Positions 36,403-45,770 of a stretch of 64,000 bases of DNA are shown in pieces. Positions within the stretch are counted from its first letter, which is position 1; every line of letters starts with the position of its first letter. The stretch spans positions 23,099-87,098 of the forward strand of contig JAURWS010000008.1 of the NCBI GenBank assembly GCA_030654835.1, read 5' to 3'. The position numbers and the translations under genes are program-made. This DNA comes from Gammaproteobacteria bacterium. GTDB lineage: Bacteria; Pseudomonadota; Gammaproteobacteria; Pseudomonadales; Pseudohongiellaceae. The notes beneath the pieces are model-generated. The model saw only the letters and a program-made list of their open reading frames with translations, was not told the DNA's origin and ran no database searches.

Positions 36403-37298
36403 ACAAGAGCGTGTTCAACCCAAGTATCTCCATTGTCATCCCGACCTACAACCATGCTCAGTTCCTTCGCACCGCGCTCGATTCGATCCGCGCGCAGACG
36501 TTCGATGACTGGGAAGCCATTGTCGTCAACAACTTCTCCGAAGACAACACGATTGCCGTGGTTGAATCCTACGATGACCCGCGCATCCGATTAGTCAATT
36601 TTTCCAATCACGGCATCATCGCTGCGGCGCGTAATCACGGCCTGTCCCTGACACAAGCGCCCTTTGTCGCCTTTCTCGATTCAGACGATTTTTGGTACCC
36701 GGAAAAGCTTCAACGCTGCATGGAAAAGCTGGCGCAGGGGTACGACCTGGTTTGCCATGCCGAAGTCTGGGTCGGCCCCGCCGAAAGGCGGCGTACGGTG
36801 CACTACGGCCCCGAGGCTAGGGCGACTTACGAAAGCCTCCTGCTGGACGGCAACTGCATCTCCACCTCAGCGGTTGTGGTGCGTCGTGAATCGCTGGAGC
36901 GTGCCGGTGGCTTTAGCGTCCAGCCGGCATTCATCACAGCAGAAGATTACGAGTTGTGGCTCAAGCTTGCGCGTAATAGCGCCAGAATCGGCTTTGTCGA
37001 CGAAGTGCTCGGTGAATACCTGATCCACGAGGGCAACCAGAGTCGGGTTGCCTTGCGCAATATGCAGGCTGTAATGGCCGTCTTCGAACATCACCGGGCG
37101 GCGCTGGAGGGTGGAATATCGGCCAGGCGCTCGCGCCGTCGTGAAGCGGTGATACTATACAGCGGAGCACGTGGCTTGCAGGATAGCGGCCAGTACCGTC
37201 AGGCTTGGCGGTACTTTTTCAAGGCGGTCCTGCGCTACCCTTGGGTAGCGCGCTTTTACGCCGCAATGTTTTTCAATGCCCTTGGACGGCGGCCCTGA
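36399..37298 (+). CDS. GT2-family glycosyltransferase (cluster copy 1)
   Basis: This 299-residue GT-A enzyme has SIVIPTYNHAQFLRTALDSI at the start, the metal-binding region FVAFLDSDDFWYPEKL (DxD), and the acceptor-side motif TAEDYELWLKLARN (ED). The start is uncertain. GTG 36399 overlaps the previous stop as GTGA and is preferred; GTG 36378 and GTG 36411 are also in frame. It sits directly behind the CDP-sugar cassette and is a candidate for the transferase of that 6-deoxyhexose. There is no membrane helix. Confidence 0.87.
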   Translation: MNKSVFNPSISIVIPTYNHAQFLRTALDSIRAQTFDDWEAIVVNNFSEDNTIAVVESYDDPRIRLVNFSNHGIIAAARNHGLSLTQAPFVAFLDSDDFWYPEKLQRCMEKLAQGYDLVCHAEVWVGPAERRRTVHYGPEARATYESLLLDGNCISTSAVVVRRESLERAGGFSVQPAFITAEDYELWLKLARNSARIGFVDEVLGEYLIHEGNQSRVALRNMQAVMAVFEHHRAALEGGISARRSRRREAVILYSGARGLQDSGQYRQAWRYFFKAVLRYPWVARFYAAMFFNALGRRP

Positions 37299-37310
37299 GC
37301 GGTCAACCCG

Positions 37311-38090
37311 ATGAATCTGCGTCGTTTACTAGCTCGATCTATTTCGGAGATGGTTGCCGGGGTTTCCTGGATGCGTGGGCCCGCCGACGGGTTGCGTGTG
37401 CTGATGTACCACGCCATCGGCACGCCCGCGCTCGGCGATACCCTGGGGCTGTTCTCGCTGAAGCCCGATCGTTTCAAGCAGCACATGACGCTGCTAGCAG
37501 GTTGGAAGCAGGGGCGGGTAGTTGAGTTTGATGGAACGGCATTGAGTGGTTCGGGGTGTCGGGTTGCGATCACGTTTGACGATGGCTACCTCGACAACCT
37601 CGAAGTGGCAGCGCCGATCTTGACCGAGTTGGGATTGCCATTTACCGTTTTCGTCACTTCCGAATTCGTTCGCAGTGGCAAGGCTGGCTTTCTATCTCCC
37701 TCCGCCTTACGTGCATTGGCGGCATTGCCCGGCGCTCGGATCGGTGCGCACGGTGCCAATCACGTCGATCTGACGCAATGCGACGATGGGGCTCTGCGCA
37801 GCGAACTTTCGTCGAGCCGGCAATATCTTGAAGACCTGCTCGGCAGCGAGGTGCGGACGCTGGCCTATCCCTACGGCGCTGTCGATTGTCGCGTTCGCGA
37901 TGCCGCGCTGGCTGAGGGATATCGCCTCGGTGCGTGCAGTCGGGCCGGCGTCAACCGACCGGAACGTGATCCGATGTTGTTGGTACGGACCGAGATCGTC
38001 GCTTTCGACGGCGAGCGTGTCTTTGCGCAGAAGCTGCATGGTGACTGGGACTGGTATCGCTGGCGTAAGCAGGATCCAGCATCCTCATGA
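37311..38090 (+). CDS. Polysaccharide deacetylase (NodB homology domain)
   Basis: This is a 259-residue carbohydrate esterase 4-like protein. LRVLMYHAIG, the catalytic and metal TFDDGYLDNL, the HGANH histidine motif and LAYPYGAVD are intact, so metal-dependent N-deacetylation is plausible. No convincing signal peptide is seen (the N-terminus MNLRRLLARSISEMV is basic and weakly hydrophobic), so action may be cytoplasmic, on a lipid-linked GlcNAc-type sugar as in MshB- or PIG-L-like logic. The product could be a free amine for further acylation. It overlaps the GT2 gene that follows as ATGA. Confidence 0.85.
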   Translation: MNLRRLLARSISEMVAGVSWMRGPADGLRVLMYHAIGTPALGDTLGLFSLKPDRFKQHMTLLAGWKQGRVVEFDGTALSGSGCRVAITFDDGYLDNLEVAAPILTELGLPFTVFVTSEFVRSGKAGFLSPSALRALAALPGARIGAHGANHVDLTQCDDGALRSELSSSRQYLEDLLGSEVRTLAYPYGAVDCRVRDAALAEGYRLGACSRAGVNRPERDPMLLVRTEIVAFDGERVFAQKLHGDWDWYRWRKQDPASS

Positions 38091-39037
38091 GGCCAAGTAT
38101 TTCTCTAGTGGTGCCGATGCTCAATGAGGCACGGACTTTGCCGGATTTGCTGAGTGCCCTCACGGCACAGACCCGACGGCCGGATGAGCTGATTTTTGTG
38201 GATGCGGGTTCTGCAGATGGCAGTGCGGATCTGGTGCGTCAGTGGTGGGCAAGCGAAGGCTGGGCTGGGTTGGGCTGTCAGGTGCTCTCCCTTCCGGGCG
38301 CCTACCCCGGTGCGGGGCGCAACGCCGGAGTGCGGGCCGCGCAGGGTGAATGGATTGCCTTTCTCGATGCGGGAATCGATCCGGACAGCCAATGGTTGGA
38401 ACAGCTTGAGAGATTCTCGGGTTTATACGCAACGCCGGGCGTCTTCGGGGTCTGTCGATTTACAGCAGACAAGGCCTTTCAGCGTGCGATCTGTGCGCTG
38501 AGCAATGGTCAGGGCGCCGTTCATCCGGTTGTGCCGGCATCCATTTTCAAAAGGGAAGTGTTCGGGGTCGTCGGATACTTTCCGGAGAACCTGCGTGCGG
38601 CCGAAGATCTGGCTTGGGTTGCGCGCTATGAAATGCAGTACGGGGTGCGTGCGGTTTGTGAGGATGCGCAGGTATCCTATCGTCACTTCCCGGGGACTTG
38701 GCGGGGGGTGGTTCGCAAGTGGCAGATGGCTGAGTATTTCAGCGTCCTCGCGGGCATGCGTACCCGCCAGCAGCTGGTTCTTCTGATAGCACTCCCCACG
38801 CTTTACGCTGCGCTGCTAACGGGTACCCCATGGGGTGTGGGGGTTTATTCGGCCTATCTTTTGTTGCGTGGTGTGGTCGATCCGATACGCCGTAGTCGCC
38901 CACGGCGGTGGTGGCGATCGCATCCGCGTGCGATAATTATCGCTATTCCCCTAGGGGCGGTATTGGATGTAGCCAAGTTCGTCGGGACAATAAGAGGCTG
39001 GCTCGCCAGACGGCGTGCCCAGCCGGAATGCCCTTGA
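38087..39037 (+). CDS. GT2-family glycosyltransferase with C-terminal membrane segments
   Basis: This 316-residue protein has ISLVVPMLNEARTLPDLLSAL, LIFVDAGSADGSADLV, a GAGRNAGVRAAQGEWIAFLDAGI stretch with a non-canonical DAG at the DxD position, and RAAEDLAWVARYEMQYG. The last 80 residues hold hydrophobic stretches (QLVLLIALPTLYAALLTG and VGVYSAYLLLRGVV), fitting a membrane-bound GT2. The DAG for DxD change could indicate altered metal binding but occurs in some families. The donor is unknown. It follows the deacetylase through an ATGA overlap. Confidence 0.82.
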   Translation: MRPSISLVVPMLNEARTLPDLLSALTAQTRRPDELIFVDAGSADGSADLVRQWWASEGWAGLGCQVLSLPGAYPGAGRNAGVRAAQGEWIAFLDAGIDPDSQWLEQLERFSGLYATPGVFGVCRFTADKAFQRAICALSNGQGAVHPVVPASIFKREVFGVVGYFPENLRAAEDLAWVARYEMQYGVRAVCEDAQVSYRHFPGTWRGVVRKWQMAEYFSVLAGMRTRQQLVLLIALPTLYAALLTGTPWGVGVYSAYLLLRGVVDPIRRSRPRRWWRSHPRAIIIAIPLGAVLDVAKFVGTIRGWLARRRAQPECP

Positions 39038-39049
39038 GGATGTAGATGA

Positions 39050-40051
39050 ATGGAATACGTTAAGTGCGATTTGTGCAGTTCCGATAAGCATGAACCGGTT
39101 GCACACCAGACTGATCGCCTGCATCGCACGACTGAAGAAGTTTTCACGGTCGTCCGCTGTGCTCAATGCGGCTTGCACTTTACCAATCCGCGGCCGACCC
39201 CGGCGGAAATTGGCCGCTACTACGCTGCGGGCTATGCTTTCCATGCCAGTGCGCCAAGCTGGCGTCGCAGGTTGGATCGGATCCTCGATTGGGCGGCCAA
39301 CGGCCCCTTGGCTGGGCTAGCCGCGCCACTACCCGTGCTGGCAAAGCGTTTGGCTGCCCGCGTCAGACCATCCGTTACCGATCCAGTATTGCGCTTTTAT
39401 CGGGAGGGTGGCCAAGGGACTTTTCTCGATATTGGTTGCGGTGCCGGTATCCATGCCCATTTCTGGGGAGCGGAAAGCGCGCTGCAATCCTGTCATCGCC
39501 GGGTCGACGTGGCCGGGGTGGAAATTTCTGAGACAGCCAGGGCGGCCCTGACAGAGGCCGGAATACGTTGTTGGCCGGATTTGTCCTCGGTACCTCCGGA
39601 GGAGAACTTCGGGCTGATCCGCATGAATTGGTCGCTGGAGCATGTGCATTCCCCCCGCGAATATTTCAGCTTCATTGCCCGGCATCTTTCGTCGGAGGGG
39701 CAAGCCATCATTACTGTGCCGAATTACAGCGGGTTGATTTATCGCCTGGCACCGGATTGCGTTGAACTGCCGGTACATCTCTATCATTTCAGGCCGGAAG
39801 ACATCGTTGCGTATGCAGGGGAACATGGTTTAAGCGCCGTCGAGGTCAAGACCTTTTCCTATCCCGAAATGTTTCGTGCGGCTGCCGAAGCAGGCTTGCT
39901 GCCTTCGGAGTTTTCTTCTCACCTGGGTATCGTAAAAGCGAAGGCGCTACTTGATTTCATGAAACCGCTGGATGATCTTGGTTGGGGTAACGACATGCTA
40001 GTCGTGCTAAAAAAAACTCAATTGGCGATCAAGGCAGAGCGGGATGCATGA
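39050..40051 (+). CDS. SAM-dependent methyltransferase with N-terminal zinc-binding module
   Basis: This is a 333-residue protein. Two CxxC pairs near the N-terminus (CDLC at about 6-9 and CAQC at about 39-42) form a probable zinc ribbon, followed by GLHFTNPRPTPAEIGRYY, which is common to a family of small-molecule and sugar methyltransferases. The SAM site is TFLDIGCGAGIHAHFW at about 124-139, and SLEHVHSPREYF is the motif IV region. The substrate is probably a sugar or polyprenyl glycan. The end overlaps the DegT-like gene by 8 bases. Confidence 0.82.
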   Translation: MEYVKCDLCSSDKHEPVAHQTDRLHRTTEEVFTVVRCAQCGLHFTNPRPTPAEIGRYYAAGYAFHASAPSWRRRLDRILDWAANGPLAGLAAPLPVLAKRLAARVRPSVTDPVLRFYREGGQGTFLDIGCGAGIHAHFWGAESALQSCHRRVDVAGVEISETARAALTEAGIRCWPDLSSVPPEENFGLIRMNWSLEHVHSPREYFSFIARHLSSEGQAIITVPNYSGLIYRLAPDCVELPVHLYHFRPEDIVAYAGEHGLSAVEVKTFSYPEMFRAAAEAGLLPSEFSSHLGIVKAKALLDFMKPLDDLGWGNDMLVVLKKTQLAIKAERDA

Positions 40052-41048
40052 GACGGGCTCCCTGCCTCTAAAAGCAGGCAAAGGCGTCCGGTTCTATAGT
40101 TTGGCGCGCTATGCGCTACTGCAAGCGCTGCAGCTGGCAGGAGTTGCCCCAGGCAGCAAGGTATTGTTGCCCTCATACGTTTGTCGCGACCTTCTGGCGC
40201 CTGTTTACCGACTCAGGGCAATTCCCGTTTGGTATGAAATTGACAACCAACTGGAACCGGCAAATCCCCCGGAAGATTGGCCCAAGGCCGAAGTAGTTCT
40301 GGCCATCAACTATTTCGGCTTTCCTCAGGATCTTGCGCGATTTCGCGCCTATACGGCGCGTACCGGTGCTGTCTTGATCGAGGATAACGCCCACGGCTTC
40401 TTGAGTCGGGATGCTGACCGCAATTGGCTGGGATCGCGTGCAGCCTTTGGCTTGTTCAGCATGCGCAAGACCTTGCGCATTCCGGATGGGGCCGCGTTGC
40501 AGGTCCACGATCCCCAAGCACAGGAGCGGATGCAACCGCAACTGCCCTTCGATGGATCAGGTTTGAATCCTGCTCAACTTTACAAGGCCAAAATGCGGCG
40601 CATGCCTATACTAGGTGATGCCCTGCTGTCGGCGAGCACGGCCCTCGCGCGACGTGTGCGCAGATTCCGTACTGGCAGCGAACTGCCGCAACCGGATCCG
40701 CACTCGGAGAACGAGTTGCCGTCAGGCGCGGATCCCTGGTCTGGTCTTCGCAATGCTTTGCTCAATGTGGATGTGGATGCAGAAATCGGCAGGCGGCGGA
40801 AGGCCTATGCAGCATGCGCCGCGCTTGCTGTGAGGGCGGGCGTCAATCCCGTTTTCAAGGAATTGCCGGCGCATTGTGCGCCGTACGGCTTTCCCTTTCG
40901 TGGCGATGCAGCAGGGCGGCGGATTATGCAAGGCTTTGCTGATCGCCATGGCTTCGATCTCGTCACCTGGCCAGATTTGCCAGGGGCAATTGTTGAACAT
41001 GCCCCGGAACATTATCGGAATGTATTGATGGTTAATTTTTTATGGTGA
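40044..41048 (+). CDS. DegT/DnrJ-like PLP protein, divergent and short
   Basis: This is a 334-residue protein with an aminotransferase-like layout: YSLARYALLQALQLAGVAPG, VLLPSYVCRDLLAPV, then VLIEDNAHGFLS (PLP pocket Asp) and the lysine Lys142 in FSMRKTLRIPDGA. It is shorter than PseC or WbpE (about 370-390), and the usual PxGG after the lysine is PDGA. It may be a PLP enzyme acting on another keto-sugar, or a member of the group found with FemAB-like proteins in exopolysaccharide loci. Activity is uncertain. ATG 40044 overlaps the upstream gene by 8 bases. Confidence 0.68.
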   Translation: MHETGSLPLKAGKGVRFYSLARYALLQALQLAGVAPGSKVLLPSYVCRDLLAPVYRLRAIPVWYEIDNQLEPANPPEDWPKAEVVLAINYFGFPQDLARFRAYTARTGAVLIEDNAHGFLSRDADRNWLGSRAAFGLFSMRKTLRIPDGAALQVHDPQAQERMQPQLPFDGSGLNPAQLYKAKMRRMPILGDALLSASTALARRVRRFRTGSELPQPDPHSENELPSGADPWSGLRNALLNVDVDAEIGRRRKAYAACAALAVRAGVNPVFKELPAHCAPYGFPFRGDAAGRRIMQGFADRHGFDLVTWPDLPGAIVEHAPEHYRNVLMVNFLW

Positions 41049-42022
41049 TTTGGGAGCAATATCGGGGTCTGGCGGGTGAATGGGACGGGCATGTAGCCGC
41101 CCTGTCCGGCGGTTTTTACCAGACTTATGGCTGGAGCGAGGTGCGGCGGGGCGTCGGCTGGAAGCCCTTGCGCCTGTTGGCCTGGCGTGGTGGACAGGTA
41201 GTTGCGGTTGCAAGCGTGCTGGTTAAGCGCAAGGCCGGGATCGCAGTATGCTGGGTTCCCGGAGGTCCGCTCGGCGCGAGCGAGGTTTTGGATCGCGAAT
41301 TCCGTGCGACGCTCGGCAGTGCACTCGGAACGAAATTATTCTATTGCCGGATAAGTCTGCTGCGCGCCGATCAGGGCGCGGAAGCCGCTTTCCTTGCCGG
41401 AGCCGGCTGGAAGCGTCCGGCGGTCGCCATGAGCAGCGGTCTGACTATGTCCTATGCGCTGGCCGGTGACGATGCCGAGCGACTGAAACGGACCACCGGC
41501 AACTGGCGCCATAATCTGAAGCGCTCCGGCCGTTACGATTTGCGCATTGAGCATTGGGAAAATCCCGATCTTGACGCCATTTCGGAACTCTATCGCGAGA
41601 TGGAAAGTCTCAAATCCCTGCCGGTGCAGCATAGCGATGCGGAACTGGCCGCGATCTTTGCGCATTGCCGAGAACAGGTGATCGTCTACCGGTGTCTGGA
41701 TGCCGAAGGACGTTTGCTGGCCATCCGCGCGGCCGGACTGTGCGGGGCCACGGCTATGGATCTGCTGGCGGTGGCCAGTGGCGGGGCACGCAAGGTGTAT
41801 GCCTCGCACGCGACGCTGTGGGAGCTATTGGGGCACTGCAGTCGACTCGGTTTACGCGACTACGACCTGAGCGGTGTCGACCCCCTGGGCAACAAGGGCG
41901 TGTTCGATTTCAAGCATGGTACTGGCGCGACGCTGGTCGAATGCCTCGGCGAGTGGGAGTGGGCTTCACTGCCGGGCTTGCGACAGGCGGTGAACTGGCT
42001 GGTGGCGCGCAAGAGTGCGTGA
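41042..42022 (+). CDS. FemAB/GNAT-like acyl- or aminoacyl-transferase
   Basis: This 326-residue protein appears built of two GNAT-like halves. Seen are GFYQTYGWSEVRRGVGWKP, the junction TTGNWRHNLKRSGRYDLRIEH, LPVQHSDAELAAIF, and a C-terminal KVYASHATLWELL then YDLSGVDPLGNKGVFDFKHG. The SGxDP and FKxG endings are strongly FemAB-like. FemABX proteins attach amino acids to peptidoglycan precursors, and relatives in polysaccharide loci may acylate amino sugars. With a deacetylase and a PLP protein nearby, attachment of an acyl or aminoacyl group to a sugar amine is a reasonable guess. Confidence 0.72.
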   Translation: MVIWEQYRGLAGEWDGHVAALSGGFYQTYGWSEVRRGVGWKPLRLLAWRGGQVVAVASVLVKRKAGIAVCWVPGGPLGASEVLDREFRATLGSALGTKLFYCRISLLRADQGAEAAFLAGAGWKRPAVAMSSGLTMSYALAGDDAERLKRTTGNWRHNLKRSGRYDLRIEHWENPDLDAISELYREMESLKSLPVQHSDAELAAIFAHCREQVIVYRCLDAEGRLLAIRAAGLCGATAMDLLAVASGGARKVYASHATLWELLGHCSRLGLRDYDLSGVDPLGNKGVFDFKHGTGATLVECLGEWEWASLPGLRQAVNWLVARKSA

Positions 42023-42089
42023 GGCTTCTGAATCGATCGTGAAACATTCCCGCACGTTATCGGGCGCTAAACTTCATAGTTCGATATAT

Positions 42090-43238
42090 ATGCACGTTTG
42101 CTTTGCCCTTACCTCCCCGTTCGCCTTGAATGCTTTCGTCGCGCCGGCAATTCGCGCCTTGTTGGCGCGCGGCGACAGCGTGACTGTAATAGTCAATGCA
42201 GGAGCTGGCAATTTGGTCGAGGACATCCGCGGCGACATTGAGATCGTGGACCTGGAGATCGCTCGCATGATCGCGCCATTGCGTGACCTGGCGGCATTGC
42301 GCGCGCTGTTCCATTTATTTCGAGCGCGCCGCTTTGATATCGTCCACAGTGTCACGCCAAAAGCCGGGCTACTCGCGATGATGGCGGCCCGTCTGGCGGG
42401 CGTCCCCATCCGAATTCACACTTTTACGGGACAGGTTTGGGCGACGCGGCGCGGCGCCATGCGCTGGCTCCTTCGAACCCTTGATTGGCTTTTGGCGAAA
42501 TGTGCAAGCGCCTTGCTGGTGGACAGCGCATCGCAATTGGATTTTTTGTCCGACGAAAAGATCGCAGCCAAGGAGCGGTTGACGGTTTTGGCTTCGGGAT
42601 CCATCTGCGGCGTGGACACAAATCGCTTTAAACCCATGCCGCAAGCGCGGGAGAGGGTGCGCGCCGAACTGGGACTGCCTATCAGCGCAGTTTTGATCTT
42701 GTATGTCGGACGCATGCATTCCGACAAAGGGTTGTGCGAGTTGGTCCAAGCCTTCACCAGCGTTGCCGAAGGGTTCCCGGATACGCATCTATTGTTGGTG
42801 GGGCCCGATGAAGGTGGATTGAAGTCTGCACTCGACTTTGCGGGGACAAGCCGCTTGAGGATCCATCTTGTGGGACTGACGGACGAGCCCGAGCGTTACA
42901 TGGCTGCGGCTGACCTGTTTTGCTTGCCTAGTTACCGCGAGGGTTTCGGGCTTTCGTTAATTGAGGCGGCTGCTGCTGGCCTGCCCAGTGTAGCGAGCAG
43001 AATTTATGGTTTGACAGATGCGGTGGTGGACGGTGTCACGGGTTTATTGGTTTCTCCAAAAAATGTAAATGCATTGGCGCAAGCGCTGGAACTCCTCCTG
43101 TCAAAACCTGAATTGAGATCTCAAATGGGGCAGGCGGCACGGCAACGGGCGGAACAAGAGTTTTCCCAGGGTATCGTGGTCAAGGCGTGGCTCGCCTTTT
43201 ACGAGAAACAGCTGTCCAGAAAATCGATAAAACCATAA
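42090..43238 (+). CDS. GT4-family glycosyltransferase (cluster copy 2)
   Basis: This 382-residue GT-B enzyme opens HVCFALTSPFALNAFVAPAI and has HSVTPKAGLLAMMAARLAGV, HTFTGQVWATRRG, LYVGRMHSDKGLCELVQAF and LPSYREGFGLSLIEAAAAG with the E-x7-E pattern. It resembles the WbpY/CapM-like group that adds HexNAc or deoxysugar early in repeat-unit assembly. ATG 42090 begins the conserved core. GTG 42015 overlapping the previous gene is an alternative with 25 extra, non-conserved residues. The 192 bases that follow (43239-43430) contain only a small hairpin (43256-43270) and no recognised gene or promoter. Confidence 0.87.
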   Translation: MHVCFALTSPFALNAFVAPAIRALLARGDSVTVIVNAGAGNLVEDIRGDIEIVDLEIARMIAPLRDLAALRALFHLFRARRFDIVHSVTPKAGLLAMMAARLAGVPIRIHTFTGQVWATRRGAMRWLLRTLDWLLAKCASALLVDSASQLDFLSDEKIAAKERLTVLASGSICGVDTNRFKPMPQARERVRAELGLPISAVLILYVGRMHSDKGLCELVQAFTSVAEGFPDTHLLLVGPDEGGLKSALDFAGTSRLRIHLVGLTDEPERYMAAADLFCLPSYREGFGLSLIEAAAAGLPSVASRIYGLTDAVVDGVTGLLVSPKNVNALAQALELLLSKPELRSQMGQAARQRAEQEFSQGIVVKAWLAFYEKQLSRKSIKP

Positions 43239-43430
43239 GCGCACCCCCTTAAACTTCTCCGGTGCGGAGATAATAAGCGGGTTGGCTACCTTCCGTCTGT
43301 TTACGCAGAGCACTTCGTCTCAGCAAATCCCTCCTCAAAGGCGATTCCCTATCGAGCTTGTTATGTCGCTATTTTTTCGCCCATGTATGGGCAGTTCCGC
43401 GAAAGTTTCGCAGGTATCGGGGCTTGGCTG

Positions 43431-44492
43431 ATGAATTGGATATACCTCCTTCCAGTGCTCGCAGCATGCATAGCCTTTGCCTGTAATATTCTTGTTATCC
43501 GCAATGCCCACAAATGGCGATTGCTTGACAATCCCAATCACCGTTCGTCTCACCTTCAGCCAACCCCCAGCGGCGGTGGAATAGGTTTGGCGTTGGCTGG
43601 TGTCTTGACGGGTCTTTTCGTCGTTTGGCAGGCGGGTTGGCCGGTCGGTGCGAAGGTGCTGGCTATTTCGGCTGTACTGGCTTTGGTGAGTTTTCTGGAT
43701 GACCTTCGCCCCATGCGAGCGTCGCTTCGCCTCGGTATTCAGGCAGCCATGGGCGCTTGCTTGCTGTTGCTGCTTGGTGGCCTGCCGGAGATAGAACGCT
43801 TTCTGAACGCTTATGCAAGCAGAACCCTGATTTACCTCGTATTGTTGTTGGTGATTGTTTGGTGGATTAACCTGTTCAACTTTATGGACGGTATTGATGG
43901 CTTGGCGGGTGCGCAAGCCATTTTTATGCTTATGGCTGGAGCAGCGCTTCTCACCTGGTTAAACGCGGCCTTCCGGGGTGATCCGGTGTGGCTGTTGATG
44001 CTTTGCGTAGCAGCTGCCACCGGGGGGTTCCTTTTGCTGAACTGGTCTCCCGCGAAAATATTCATGGGGGACGTTGGCAGTATCTATCTGTCCTTCACGA
44101 TCTTGGCTTTCGCCTTGCTCTCGATTCGCAACGACTGGATATCAGTGCTTCCTGGCTTGGCGATGTGGGCGATTCTGGGGGCGGCTTTTGTCGCGGATGC
44201 GACCGTCACATTGCTGGTACGAGCTTTTACGGGCCAGCGTTGGTACGAAGCCCACCGAAACCATGCTTATCAGCTGCTTTCCCGAAAATGGGGGCGCCAT
44301 CAACCGGTAGCTCTTCTGTTCGTCTCCATTAATTGCCTGTGGCTTTTGCCGCTGGCTGCTGCATGCATTCTCGCGCCCAGGTGGAGCGCTGCATGGGTCG
44401 CTTTGGCCTACATCCCTCTTGGGCTGGCGGCCTGGATGCTAGGAGCTGGCAGGCGGGACAATGACCAGTTAGCTGGCCCTAAGCCACCTTAA
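43431..44492 (+). CDS. Polytopic polyprenyl-phosphate HexNAc-1-phosphate transferase (WecA/WbpL family)
   Basis: This is a 353-residue integral membrane protein with about ten hydrophobic helices. RSSHLQPTPSGGGIG near 38-52, the Asp pair in FLDDLRP, NLFNFMDGIDGLAG, KIFMGDVGS and the cytoplasmic HRNHAYQ motif identify the GT4-WecA/MraY superfamily. It starts glycan assembly by moving a HexNAc-1-phosphate onto undecaprenyl phosphate. In P. aeruginosa O5 the equivalent is WbpL. ATG 43431 fits the first helix. ATG 43383 would add 16 residues. A monotopic priming enzyme is also encoded, at 59690. Confidence 0.92.
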   Translation: MNWIYLLPVLAACIAFACNILVIRNAHKWRLLDNPNHRSSHLQPTPSGGGIGLALAGVLTGLFVVWQAGWPVGAKVLAISAVLALVSFLDDLRPMRASLRLGIQAAMGACLLLLLGGLPEIERFLNAYASRTLIYLVLLLVIVWWINLFNFMDGIDGLAGAQAIFMLMAGAALLTWLNAAFRGDPVWLLMLCVAAATGGFLLLNWSPAKIFMGDVGSIYLSFTILAFALLSIRNDWISVLPGLAMWAILGAAFVADATVTLLVRAFTGQRWYEAHRNHAYQLLSRKWGRHQPVALLFVSINCLWLLPLAAACILAPRWSAAWVALAYIPLGLAAWMLGAGRRDNDQLAGPKPP

Positions 44493-44504
44493 CCGGCAGA
44501 TCAA

Positions 44505-45770
44505 ATGCTCCCATCTCGTAAGTCACAACAGCGCGAAAATACTTTCTGGAAAAGTATCGGCGTGGTTCTTGGCGGGACAGTTGTGGCCCAGTCAATTCCA
44601 TTGCTCGGGTCACTTGTTATTGCACGACTCTATTCCCCAGCAGACTTTGGGGTGTTCTCTGCATGGTTGGGGATGCTGCTGCTTGCTGGCGTGGTGATCA
44701 CTGGCCGCTTCGAGATGGCCTTGGCTGTCGAGCCGGATGGCGCTCCGCGCCGCCTTGCCATGGCGGCTACGCTGGCAACCATTGTCCTGGCAAGCGGCAT
44801 ACTGGCAGCGCTTGTCATGTTGATCTATCTCGGCTCTTCGGCACTTCATGGGGTGAGTCCGTTGCTGGTGTTTCTGTTTGTGCCTGCGACCCTGCTGACG
44901 GGGGTGATACATACTTGGCAATCCTGGGCGGCAGCGGAAGGAAACTACAGAGGGCTTTCGTGGATACGCATCGCTCAGGCCTTGATTATTACTTCGGCAC
45001 AGATTGGTATGGGTCTGGCTGAGCCCAGTGCCTTTGGAATGGCACTTGGGCATGTGCTGGGTTTGCTGGTGGGGGTCTTTTTTTCGGCGACCCTGATGCC
45101 CTTGAATCCTTTGCCTTTGCATGAAGTAGGCCAACTCTGGACGACACTAAAGTTTTTCTGGAGAAGCCAACGGCGTTTCCCGCTGCTGGCTCTCCCGGCA
45201 GATACCATCAACGCTGCAGCGGGACAACTGCCTTTGTTGCTGATCGCAGGTAAGTTCGGCGCAGAAGCCGGCGGCCTTTTTGCGCTCGCTCTGCGCGTCT
45301 TGGGGGCGCCTATAGGTCTTTTGGGAACTGCTGTACTTGATGTATTTAAAAGGACCGCATCCAGCAGCTACAGGGAAAAAGGCAATTGTAGGGACGATTA
45401 CCTCCGGATTTTCCGGTTACTTGCCGTAGGCGGAGCCACACTCGCCGTGGGTGCATTCTTCCTTGCCGAAAGCGTATTTGTCGTCGCTTTCGGTGAGCCC
45501 TGGCGGAAGGCGGGGACCTTGGCGGTCTGGCTGATGCCGATGTTCGCGATGCGGTTTGTGGCCAGCCCGTTGAGTTACGTTTTCTATATCGCAGGCAAGC
45601 AGCAAGTTGACCTTGGGTGGCAATGCGCGTTGCTCGCCATGACGGTTGCTGCATTCACTTTTCCTGTTGATTTTGAGACAGCGGTGACGCTTTATGCGGC
45701 AGGTTACGGCGGGTTGTATGTGGTGTACACAGCGCTTTCGTATCACTACAGCAAAGGTGCAGCGAAATGA
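44505..45770 (+). CDS. wzx: Wzx-type O-antigen/polysaccharide flippase
   Basis: This is a 421-residue MATE/MOP-superfamily membrane protein. It opens with a charged tail then VVLGGTVVAQSIPLLGSLVIARLYSPADFGVFSAWLG, the classic Wzx start, followed by a dozen hydrophobic segments and the ALRVLGAPIGLLGTAVLDVFKR segment of the polysaccharide biosynthesis family. It flips the undecaprenyl-linked repeat unit across the inner membrane. It starts 12 bases after the priming transferase and is joined to the second hisH by an ATGA overlap, matching the wzx-hisH-hisF order of the P. aeruginosa O5 locus. Confidence 0.9.
   Translation: MLPSRKSQQRENTFWKSIGVVLGGTVVAQSIPLLGSLVIARLYSPADFGVFSAWLGMLLLAGVVITGRFEMALAVEPDGAPRRLAMAATLATIVLASGILAALVMLIYLGSSALHGVSPLLVFLFVPATLLTGVIHTWQSWAAAEGNYRGLSWIRIAQALIITSAQIGMGLAEPSAFGMALGHVLGLLVGVFFSATLMPLNPLPLHEVGQLWTTLKFFWRSQRRFPLLALPADTINAAAGQLPLLLIAGKFGAEAGGLFALALRVLGAPIGLLGTAVLDVFKRTASSSYREKGNCRDDYLRIFRLLAVGGATLAVGAFFLAESVFVVAFGEPWRKAGTLAVWLMPMFAMRFVASPLSYVFYIAGKQQVDLGWQCALLAMTVAAFTFPVDFETAVTLYAAGYGGLYVVYTALSYHYSKGAAK

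Noticed and set aside
43256..43270. Hairpin TCTCCG-GTG-CGGAGA after the GT4 gene
   Set aside because: The stem is only six pairs with a three-base loop and no T-run follows, so it is not a supportable terminator.
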